The position numbers were made by a program, and so were the translations under genes. From Zhengitettix transpicula (lineage: Eukaryota; Arthropoda; Insecta; Orthoptera; Tetrigidae), in the NCBI GenBank assembly GCA_037074705.1, contig CM073590.1, positions 216,096,246 to 216,160,245 on the forward strand: 64,000 nucleotides of DNA, in the 5' to 3' direction. Within the stretch, counting starts at the first letter, position 1; each line of letters opens with the position of its first letter. The notes below the pieces were generated by a model, which was not told the DNA's origin, made no database searches, and worked only from the letters and a program-made list of their open reading frames with translations. Of the stretch, positions 30,169-42,037 are shown in pieces.

Positions 30169-30668
30169 TTAATGTGCGTTTACACGTGAGAGCAACTCGC
30201 AGCCGGAACTCTCGAGAGTTACTCTCGGAGCCCTTTACACGGGAGAGTGAAATTCGGCCGAGTTCACTCTCCGAGAGCAACTCGCAGTGCCAATTCTCGA
30301 GAGTCCGTTCATACCATTTACACGCACGCAGTTAGTTCTGCGAGTGATTTTAAGCCCGGGGGCCCTTGGCTACATTCTTTCTCTAGCTTTCCGCTTCCCC
30401 CCTCCTTTCAAATCCTTTCCTATGCTATTAAAGGAGAGTTCCCATCACGTGGATTACCCTCATGTTGCCAGTTACTCTAAAAAAAGACACGAAAAAGAGA
30501 AGTACCAGCAGCTTTTTTAGTTGTTTTTTTATATTTTCAGTTCCTCTTCCGCACTTTTAATTTTTTAAGCTCCTGAGAACAATGTAATTACACTTGCGAG
30601 TTTTTCTCTCGAGAGGATATCTGTCACTCTCGAGAGCCAAAAACTCGCACGTGTAAACGCATCTTTAA
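30169..30668. mobile_element. MITE-like element with terminal inverted repeats and TTAA flanks
   Basis: The ends TGTGCGTTTACACGTG and CACGTGTAAACGCATCT are inverted copies. Inner inverted blocks built on CTCTCGAGAG and GCGAGT flank both sides. TTAA stands at both outer borders (30169-30172 and 30665-30668), as in a target-site duplication. The element is notably GC- and CpG-rich against its surroundings. Its ORFs of about 77 codons have no recognisable motif. Confidence 0.7.
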
Positions 30669-31039
30669 TAAATATCTAATTGGCTGATGTTAGTTCATTT
30701 ATTTAAAATGCCAGATTAATATAATTGTTACATTACTAATACTTGTTTTCTATGATAGCGAAAAGGATGTTTTTCTTCTACTTTGATGGTTCGTCAGCCT
30801 TACAGGACCTTGGCCTACCAGGAGGACTGCCAGACAGTCATCTTTTTGACGCATTCTAGATTTAGGAGTGACACGAGTTCAGAGTATGCGAAACAGTTTT
30901 TTTTAAAATATTAATCGTTAACTTATTATATAAATGATTTTTCTTCGTGATAATGGTTATTTAAACAGTGATTTGACATGAATGGTTTTATCATTGTGAT
31001 AAACTTTGCATATATTAGTCTTTAGTTTTTTATGTCTGT

Positions 31040-32105
31040 AGGTCTTTTTCAATTTGCTCAGCATTCTTGATTGGACGGGGTGGAGGTTGATTGTTTATGC
31101 GATTAATGAGCTAGGATGGATTTGCGTAGTTCACAACTGAATGCTTTTTTTGCTACTTGTACTATTGTGGGAATGTTCAGGTCTTTGTGGATTCGGTGGT
31201 AGGGGAATTCTAAGGACAGTTGATAATGGATCTTACTGCTTTATTTTAAAATGTTTGAATTTTTTTAATATGACAATTAATTGCTACGATCTAAATGTTA
31301 CAAGATAGGAGATATCAGAGAGGTACAGATCAACATTTTGGTTTTGAGTGACAGTGGGAAATTCGGTGATAGTAGCGGTTTTATTAATATAAATCTTGTG
31401 TTTGGTTTTTTTTTGTGTTCGTAATGCGTGGACACCTTGAAAGTTTATGATCTACAATGACTCTTATGTATGAATGAATAGGTTGATCATTTAAGGTTAC
31501 TTTGTTGTTATGGAAAATTTTCCGTTTGAGGGAGAAAGGAACGCTGACAGATTGGTTAGGATTGAGGGAGATTCTCCATTTGGTTGCCACTTTATGTATT
31601 TGATTTACTGAATGTTGTAATATTGGCTGTGCAGTACTGAAATCTGGGGCTGGGAATAGTATGGCAATTTATCTCCATATATTCTGGTAAAGGTGTTTGG
31701 GAGTATTGGAATATCATGTGTATATATTGAGTAGAGAAGGGGTCCAAAGACACTACCTTGGTGTACCCCGGCAGAGATGTTTTGAATTGAAGAGAAAATA
31801 TTGTTTAATTTTACGGAAAAGGTTCTGTTAGTTAAATAGTTGGTTATTAACCTGAATCATTTAGATGTGGTTTTAGTTTGTAGAGCAGGCCTGGGTGGTA
31901 TAATTTATCAAATGCCAGTTCTGAGTCTAAAAATGTGCAAAGGCAGATGTTTTGCTTTTCTGAAGAGTTATTAATGTATTCAGTTACAAGATAGATTAGG
32001 TTAGATAGACTATGTTTCAGAAAAAAGCACTCCTGCGAAATAATGTTAGATATTTTTATTAACCCATTTTGCAATATAAACAATTTTTGGTATGAAGTCA
32101 TTTTA
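31040..32105 (-). mobile_element. Jockey-like LINE remnant, RT domain
   Basis: The reverse strand reads, in broken frames: LVTEYINNSSEKQNICLC and FLDSELAFDKLYHPGLLYKL; NRTFSVKLNNIFSSIQNIS with AGVHQGSVFGPLLYSIYT (RT palm motifs; the FADD-type region is degraded); KWRISLNPNQSVSVPFSLK; and a C-terminal FPYHRIHKDLNIPTIVQVAK. Order and motifs are those of Jockey-clade reverse transcriptases. Confidence 0.85.
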
Positions 32106-32109
32106 CCAG

Positions 32110-33530
32110 ACTAAACTTGATGTAATGAAATTGGAGTATAGTTATTATCTGTGAAGCATATATTTGCTTTTTGCAATGAATACATAACTTGAAATCTTAA
32201 AGTTGATTTATTTGGAAAACTAAGTTTTATAAGAAATGGTACAAATATAATTGATTTAAATGGGTCAAAAGTCAGAATTAATTATCATTAAAATTTATAA
32301 TTTAGGCGTATCATTCATTTGCTTATGGACCACTTCAGTTTTATATATTAAAATAAACCATTTTAATGGTGAAAATTAGTCTTCCTCCATCAACTTCAGA
32401 GTTCGAAGTCGAGGATGTCTAAATTTTTTCTGTTACATAGTTTGATTTAAATTCACATAAATTTTAATTGACTTTTATATTGTATACAACTGAAGAGGTC
32501 ATTAAGCAAATGGAATAAATTGTAAATTTTAATAAATTGTTACTTTCGGCTATTTTACACCAATCATATTCATATTTTATATATTCCAGAAATAGTTTCT
32601 ATATTTAATGATAAGAAATGGTATACATAATATTAATAAAATGTCTCATTCAGAAATAACTTTTGCTTCACGTCTATTATCTATGATAATCGTATAATAT
32701 CTTTGATTATTGTGCGAATATTTAAAGATTTGAAAAGTGGTAACGATTTCTATAGTTTTATAACTTTTCCTAGTGTTTATGTTAATGTGCCCGTTAGTGT
32801 ACATTTAATCGAAAAAGGATATAAAAACTGGCCAGAAGGTAATTCGGCGCTAAATACTCAATGTGAAAATAAAACTTATGGAAAGCACAAATTTTATCAT
32901 TTGAATTCAAAATCCAATGCTATTATATGTATATAAGAAACTTTTCTTAGTGATCCAAGTAAAACAGGTTTAATAGTTTTTACAATGTAAGCCTTTATTA
33001 TTGAATCGTCAGTTATTTTTAAAAGTGTCACGGAGCATATCCAACATTGTTACGTTAAATATAACAACCTTTCGTCTGTTAACAATCATCTGTGTGCATT
33101 TGCCTATACATTTTTCATATTATTTCTTTATTCTTACTGTTGCTGTAGTGGCATATTGTGAATTATTCGTATGGATATGAATTGAAGCAACGAAAACATT
33201 GTTTTGTGCATATGAATGTGTATTTCCTCCCTCCAAAAATTTTTTTCGACTCCGTGACGTTCAGTAAAGATTAGCCTTCCTTTCTATCCTATTTTAAATG
33301 ACACGTTTCTTCTAAAAAAATTTTATTATATTTTAAATTTTTTTAAATCATACTCACCATGGGTATGATGTCAAGAAAAAATAGTAAGTGGAATGTTAAT
33401 ATCAATTTTCAAATAATTTCAGTTTGATTGATCCTCATAGCAAATGTAATATATTTGCAAGTATGTTTTCATTATTAAGTTTTCTTAATATCATATTAAT
33501 AAATTTTGTATTAAATTTAACTTTTGATGC
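32110..33530. other. KIF4 upstream region
   Basis: No supported coding exon. A diverged PLE-tail-like inverted pair lies around 32320-32530 (ACCACTTCAGTTTTATAT, then ACTGAAGAGGTCATTAAGC). The KIF4 5' UTR exon and promoter should lie here or further left, but cannot be placed. Confidence 0.4.
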
Positions 33531-33537
33531 ATTTTAG

Positions 33538-33769
33538 ATGATAGAGAATCCAATTACTGTTCAAGTTGCTTTACGAATTCGGCCATTAGTAGAATCTGAA
33601 ACAGTGAGAGGATGTCAAAATAGTCTTGATTTAATATCTAATGAAGCACAAGTTGTTATTAAGGGAACAGAAAAAGCATTTACCTACAATTATGTGTTTG
33701 GACCAGAGGACTCACAAACAATATTTTATGACAAAGCTGTGAAAGACATGGTGAAAAATGTGTTTAAAG
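33538..33769 (+). CDS. KIF4: KIF4 exon: motor N-terminus
   Basis: Encodes [18 protein letters not shown] and [19 protein letters not shown]. Ends one base into a Gly codon at GTTTGT. Confidence 0.97.
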
Positions 33770-36700
33770 GTTTGTTTAAATAATTATAAAATGTTTGAGA
33801 CAAGTGGGAAGAAAAATGATTGAGTTGCAGTATTTTGATAGGATAGAGTTCTGCCTGATATATCAATGTCAAGAAATTTTAAAGTCAATTCACATTTAGT
33901 TACAAAATTCATGTTATTTTTAATTTAATTTAAATGATGGTCAGGATCAATATGTATAAATTCAGGAGTTTAATTTTAGAACTTCTGCACATAATTTTTA
34001 CTTATGCTTTGTAGTTAGTTCACTGGATGACATTTATTTATACATATAAATATTTTTTATATCATCTTTTCAGGTTACAATGTCACAATATTAGCTTATG
34101 GACAAACAGGTTCTGGGAAAACTTATTCAATGGGGACCAATTTTGATGGACAAGAAATTAATGATAACAACACTGGAATAATACCAAGAGCAATTTGTGA
34201 CATATTTTCTGCAATTGAGCAGAAAACAAACTGTGATTTCAAAGTGACTGTATCATTCATGGAGGTGAACAATAATTGCTTAATAGAATAGATAACAAAT
34301 TACTATATGTGCTGTCGGAGAATTGTAGCACTGAGGAGTACTTTAGTTATCCAGTTAATTTAAAATCACAGCTATTTCATGCATTCATTCTGGAGACAAA
34401 TTAGTAATCTAAATTTTAATCTAGAAATGGAAGGAGAATTGTAAAAATGAATAAATTATACTAATATTGCACTTATGTCTAACATAATGTCTTTGTAAAT
34501 TTTCAGCTCTATAAGGAACAATTGTATGATCTTTTGGCTCCAGTACGGTCAACTGTAGACATAAGGGAGGACGGCAAAGTGATAAAGATTCCTGGACTGA
34601 CTGAAGTTCCTGTTGACAACTTTCAGGAAACTGTTAAATGTTTGACTCAGGTAAATGGTTACAGAGATAAAAGGGTACAATCTACTTGTAAAATGAAAAA
34701 TTTACATCTGTCTTGAAAATTAAAAATAATAAAATTAGCCAAATACAGACAAAAGAGGTGGTGATATTAGTAAATAATATATCATATTAACGTATCACTT
34801 CTATTGTCTGTATTTGGCTATTTTTCTTATTAATAATCTAGTTGTGTTCTATGTACTCATTGAATTATTACTTTGATAACTCTGATAACAGGTTTGTTTG
34901 AATTTGAACTTTATCTCATATATTTATACTGTTGGTAATACTTTTTGTGTAATATATTTTTCCCTACCATTTTACTTTATACTTGTTAAAGTAAGAAATT
35001 GTCAAAAAAATTGGCTTGGACATGTAAGAGATTGTAGGTAGCCATATTTTTAAAGGAAATTCCTTACTTTTCACAAATATTTTTTCAGTTTTTTCAATGA
35101 CTACAATACCTAAGGTGCTATTGTCGTTAACTGTCAGTTTGAATGCAAAAACATCACAGAGGAAATTTGTATTTCTGTTATTTAATACTAGCTGGGTGCC
35201 CGGCGTTGCCCGTGAACTTATTTATATAAAACAGAAAAAGTATTTAATTCTATATTGATCTTAAGTCAGAAGTTATTTAACCTAACTGTTCCGTACATTG
35301 TTTAGACCGATAGTGCATTAATTGAAAAGCTATAAAATACATTGAATTTTATTGCATCAGTCGCAACAAACATACCTCCTAATTTCTTCTTAAATATACT
35401 CCTTGAGTTCTGCAAGATAAAGGTTGAAATTTTACACACACAACATCAGTAGAAATAAAATCAATCTAATTAACCCTTGAAAATATTTATTCTACGCTAA
35501 TAACCGCCGTGATTGCATGTTTCAAAATATCCACCTCTAACCACCCAAATCCTGGGGGTTAAATGAGCAAATTGGTTGTCATAATTTAACTCGGCGACAT
35601 CCATAACCTTGGTTTTGAATCCAATCTCGGTTGTCTTCCCGTTATTTCCTTGTAACGCCCTTCCATCTCCACCCTAAGGGTGCTCCTTTATCATGCTCTA
35701 AGGGGCTGAAAAAATATAAATTGCTGGAATCATTATCAACTCTTTGACCCCCAAAAATATTTATCCGAATCAAATATCGGTTGTCGTAGGATGTTAGAAT
35801 ATTTCATCCCCCACCCTTAAGCGTTCTCCCCTCTCACGCTGAAAGGGGTTGAAATTTTACAAACGACATCGGTAGAAATACTATCAAAGCCACTGGCCCT
35901 GACATTTATTTATTCCACGTTAATATCGACGATGTAATACGTTTTAAAAATTCCACCCCGTCCGTGCCCGTGCCTGGGGATTAAAGAGAATGTCATAATC
36001 AAATTCAGTGACATACATAACCCTGAATTCGACTCCAATCTTGATTGCTTTTGCGTTATTTTTATGTAATGCCACTCCACCCCAAACCCGTAAGGGGAGC
36101 TCCCCTCCCAAAAGGGGTTGAAATTAAACACGGAGAACATGTAGAGAAATTTTATTAATTTCATTGTTCCAGAAATATATTTAAACTGCCGGTAAACATG
36201 TATTTTTCGGATATTTTTATGCAACTGAACCACATCAACATTCATCATGTAATCTGATCTCTGTACTTTTTTACTTTCCAAATGGGATAGTATATAGAAT
36301 TTCATAAATTTTATCTTAATCAGATGTTTTTGGACATAGTAAACATTAATTTAGATTCCAAATTTGGGAAGAGCCTTTTAAATTCACATATGTAATTTTT
36401 ACAATCTAAGCTACAATACAAAGTAAACAATTGAAAGCATAACTTTGAGCTGGAAAAATTATTTATATATAAGTTTTGGAAGTCTTTTAAGTAAAATACA
36501 TTAATAAATTATATATACTGTATACAGATTTATGGTATGTCATCTACACCCTGGCTCGTTACCTATCCAAATAAGTTAGTGTATATATATATATATGAAT
36601 TTGTAAATAGCCATAAGTGATATTGTTACAAACCAGTCACACTTCTGTTGCCTGAATGTTAATCAGCTGATCATTTCTATCCAAATGAGTTAATAATTTT

Positions 36701-37650
36701 GACTATGACACATTTGAAACAACTTAATTTCTAAAATGATAAATTTACATCTGTTTTGAAAATTATTAATAAAAATATTATCCAATTACAGACAAATGTA
36801 TATCATCATTTCTTTTCACTGTATTTGGTTATTTTAATATAGTTTAGAAATATAAAAAATTCAAAAGATAGCCATATGAATAATAAAAAACCTACTTCAT
36901 AAAAATAAGGATATCAGCTTATACCTGATATACATATTTATTGAACATTATTATTAACTGTCTAATATTTAAAAAAATATTAATTTCTAAAATGAAAATT
37001 TCAAATCTGTTACATCTGTTTGTAAATTAATAATAAGAAAAATATCCTAATACAGACAAATGTATCTCATCACTTATTTTGTATGTTTCTTATAGTTAAA
37101 ATATAAAAATTCAAAAGATTGCTATATGAATAATAAAACAACCTACTTCATAAAAATGAGGATATGTGCCTATACCTAATATATATATTCATTGAAAAAT
37201 ATTATGAACATAACTTTCAGCTGGAAAAATTATATATATACAAATTTGGGAAGTCTTTTAAGTAATGTATATACATATACCTTATACAGATTTATGGTAT
37301 GTCATCTACTCTCTGGCTGATTATCAATCCAAATAAGTTAGTGTATATATATGAATTTGTAAATAGCCATAATTGATTAAATAATCTTGAATTATTACAA
37401 ACCAGTCACACTCCTGTTGCCTGAATGTTAGTCAGCTGATCATTTGTAACCAAATGAGTTAATAATTTTGACTATGTCACATTTGAAACAACTTAATTTC
37501 AAAAATTTCTAAAATGATAAATTTACATCTGTTTTAAAATTATTAATAATAAAAGTATTATCCAATTGCAGACAAATGTATATCATCACTTCTTTTTGTC
37601 AGTATTTGGCTATAAAACCTACTTCATAAAAATGAGGATATGAGCCTATA

Positions 37651-37704
<54 letters not shown>

Positions 37705-40700
37705 TGAACAATATATGTATATATATATATCATATTTTTAAAATGAAAATTTTATCTTCTGTTTTATAAATTAATAATAAGAATATAGAGTAATGTATAT
37801 TATCACTTCTTTTGTGTAAAACATACTCCAGTACATTTGTGGTATACAACCAAAACCGTTATGAATATAACCATATTTACTCCAGATAACTGAAAGGAGT
37901 CAAAGTACTCTTTGGTGGATTCTACTCTCTGACGTTGGTAGCATTGTATAAGGAATGCAATACATTACGGTATGCGTCAACTCTCAAATAGAAAATATTA
38001 ACGATATTGCACAAAATTTATATTTAACAGTTCTCACTTGGAATTACTCCCTTAGACTTTAAACATTTATAATCAAATATGTGAAATTGTAATGATACAT
38101 ACATAACAAATTTTTTTTCATGAATTTCACTTTAAGAATACGTCACTTTCTGCAGAATTAAAATCTATCAAATTATAATGATTAAGAAGTATTAGGGATT
38201 GTGTTTTCCATCATTCTTAGTCTCCTCCGGTGCATGTAGAAAGATATAATTGGGCAGAAGATATAATTGGTCCGTGATCCCGTTAAATATGCCCCGTTAA
38301 AAGTCAAGTTTTTTAACAACATTAGTTGGACGGACTGTATAACTTTTCATATTGTTGCTGGTTATTATTAAACTTATTATTTTGAGAAATACGTTGCATA
38401 AAGTACAGTAATTACACTTATAATTCAATGTAAATGTTCCTAGTCCCGTACATACTTTCGACCGATGTTCATTTAAAGATTAAGAAATTCATTGAATTTT
38501 ATAGTATCATTACCATACCTTGAATCTCTTTACGAATAGAATACGTAAGTATACTCTTGTGTATACTTGTGTATAGCAGGATATAACTGTCCATCTGTAT
38601 TCAGACATTACGAAAGATTATGCTGATGAAATTGATGGCTACATCCCCAATATAAACAGCTGGTGGTCTCACTTAATATGCGCACGAAAATTAACTTACA
38701 TTTTCCGCAAGGAGAACAAAGTAGTTCGTATTGTTTATTATTACAGTTTGATGCAGTATTACTGAATAAAATTATACTTTTTATTCAATCAATATATTTC
38801 AGCTTTATTTCATTACGAAAAATGGAACTATATTTTATGTCTCGCCAACGTACGTGACGTCACGGTCTCTTGGCGCGCAGTAATTTAACACTAAATAATA
38901 ACATTAACTCTTATGGGAAAATTCGCAAAAATAATTCAACTACAATTCTTTCCACCTTTATGCTATGGGTTTGTCACCCCCACAGTACCGGTTCTCGGTT
39001 TTGGCAGAATACGTATACCAATTTTTGTTGCATTCTGTCCACACGATAAAATTTGTATAAAGAACAACGTAAATACATACATACATACAAATATACATCC
39101 TTTTTTATTATATAGATTTACTTGCCTATGTTTGTAATAATATGTTTTATAAAATATACTAGTATTTGGAATTAATAATGTAAAGTCCTTATTAATTAAT
39201 CTGTTGAACTAAATAATCTTGAATGTATCCTTGGTCAGCCAAATACTAAAATGCATTGTAATAGTTAATTTTTTTGTACTTGCCATTTTTGCAGAGATGT
39301 AAATTAATTGTGGTGAGAACATTTTTCTGATTTTTATATTCAGTCGATTTGTCTTTCCTGTTACATAAACAATGGGATGATTGTCTTTATTGATGCTCAG
39401 TTAACATTTTACATTGTTTGATGTTCTTTAAGATAAAGTAGCTTTCAGGAGTTGCAAGTGATTTCATCCCCCTCTTCTCCCAAGCCCCGCCCCATTGTAT
39501 TCTCTCTCTCTCTCTCTCTACACACTACTTCGTGACGTCACAGCCTTCTTGGCAATGTCACAACCTTCATTTAGAAAGTCACAGTTGCCAAATAATGTTT
39601 TATTATGAAAACAAAACTCCAAGTTGCAACTCAAACTAGGGATAATGAGACATTATCGATAAAGAATTATTGACTTCCCTGACAGTTGTGAAATTTTCTG
39701 AGTCACTCACTGGCCCTCAATTTAAGGGAACCTGATAATTCTTTCTCACTTCACTGTTAATATCAATTATGTTTACAATGTCACATAGTCAACATTATTA
39801 CCATTTGTACTGTATTGCACTCTGTATCAATGGTGTGGTTGAGTGGTTTGACAAACTGCTATTCAAGTAGTGGTCCCAGGTTCGTTTTCCAGTCCACACC
39901 ATATTTTCTTTCTTCATAATCACCAATATATATTTATCAATTTTATTTTTTAAAAAATTTGTTTGGCTAAGGTTTTCTATGCTCATTTATTTGCTAGGAA
40001 ACTACTAAATGATGTGGAAAATGAAGTATTCTTTTATGATCTTACCAGCTTTCTTGGAGACCTCAAACAAGAGTTTCCTTTTCTTGACAGGTATTAATAA
40101 AGGAATAAGACAATCTTTAATTAATACAGGGGACAATTGCCTCATTTTAAATCTCTCTTTTTGTTGACTTAAAGAGTTTCTTCCACAATTGCATGCTGGT
40201 ATCTGCAAATCTTGTTATATTGTCAATAATGTTTACAAGTATTTCATAATCCATGTGGTAATGAGTTGAGGACTTTTTTATGGTCTGTCTATGTTAAGTA
40301 TAGATTGTTCTGATGCCTTTTGCAATTCACGAACACCATCTTGTAAATTTGGACCTGATCTGTAGTGTTCCTGTCTTTTCCCTGATCTGTGTAGTTTTTG
40401 ACCAAGTAATCACAGCCATAACCTATTTGTTCAGAAGCTTCAATATTATTAGTAGGTATGCTACTATAGGAATTTGCCATAACTCCATTCTCCACATCTT
40501 TCATGATCAAAAATAAGCCGTCAGTTATCATTTGTCAGATTCAGTGCAACTTTATATACTACTGACTTCACCTTTATGCACTCCAGTTCTTTATTTTCTT
40601 TACTTTCTGTATTAATTTTGGGAACCTTAATTCATTTTTCAATGTCTTTGATCCAATATAATAAATTTATCAACTGATTCAATTCTTTATTTTAAGATGT

Positions 40701-41987
40701 TTCAGTGAATTCATCTCTGCTGTCGTCATGTGACTGGTGTGCTGAGAAAATTTTGATAAATCTATACTGCCAAAGCCATCAAATCAGGGAGCCGAAGAAC
40801 AGCTAATTCTGATATTTTTGTGTTGTGATGTTATCCAATTAGTAATGTTATATTGTTTATACTTTTTCCAGGTGATCCCCAATTTCTATAGATAATCATT
40901 GTTTGCAAAAGCTTGATCATAGTTTGTATTGCCCTCTAGTTGGTTGCTCTATCAACTTAACAGTAGTCACATTTTTATATTAATTATGTTATTTGTTTTA
41001 AGGGTTCAATGGGTAGAGCAACTGGTGCCACTGCCATGAATGCTCAGTCAAGTCGAAGTCATGCCATTTTTACACTGACTGTCCATCAGCAGGAAAAAAA
41101 TAATGTGTAGGTACTAACTTTTTGTACTTTTAAATTACTTAAATCGTGGATCTGTCTTTAGAACTAAGATGGGCTGTTGTTTTTGTTTGTCTCTATATCT
41201 TCTAATAAATAAAATAGTGTGTGTATATGTATGTATGCTTGTTTCATATACAAATTACACCTGTGGGGCAAATTTGACAAAATTTTGTACATTTGTTCCT
41301 TTCGAACCAGAAACAAACTGTGTGCGTAAGACACGTCTGCCATCTCAAGGGGTGGGGGCAGTGGTAATTTTTAAACTAAAATGGCCCATATTTGTGTTGG
41401 ATGAATATTTTTCGGTGTCAATGATATTGATAGTTTCTCTCAATGTTTTTTGTGTATACTTTCAGCCCCTTTTGGCATGGTGGGAAACCACCTTTACAAA
41501 TGAGGGTAGTGGGATGTTACATGAAAATAATGTGACAACAGCCGAGCTTGAAGTCAAATATGGGGTTATGGATGTAGCTGAGTTTAATTATGACATTCAA
41601 CTTGCAGTTTAACTCTTATGGAAGGTGTTTGGCAAGGGTGGAAATTTGTAAACATGTTAAATGGCCGATATGTGTGTCAAATAAATAATTTTCAGGGTCA
41701 GTGCGATTAATAGTCAAGTCCTGCCTAGGTCAAATATTTCAGTCTTCCCTTCCTTCCTTCTTCTTCTTCCTTCCTTCCTTCCTTCCTTCCTTCCTTCCTT
41801 CCTTCCTTCCTTCCTTCCTTCCTTCCTTCTCCATGCATTGAACATATACTTTCTTTGTGCGTGATTCTACACCTGAGCATATGCGCTTGCATTAAGTGTA
41901 TTCTCACATTTATCCTATTTATTTCTATCCTTCCTCACTATCCAAGATCCAGGATTATATATATATATATTGTATATATATATATTG

Positions 41988-42037
<50 letters not shown>

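Noticed and set aside
35910..36305. 131-codon minus ORF
   Set aside because: Translates family E repeat units; related ORFs appear wherever this repeat lies.
41169..41612. 147-codon plus ORF in a KIF4 intron
   Set aside because: It lies across a reversed copy of repeat family E; the same sequence occurs at other sites and no domain is recognisable.
41725..41907. KEGR-repeat ORF on the minus strand
   Set aside because: Produced by the (CCTT)n run inside a SINE.
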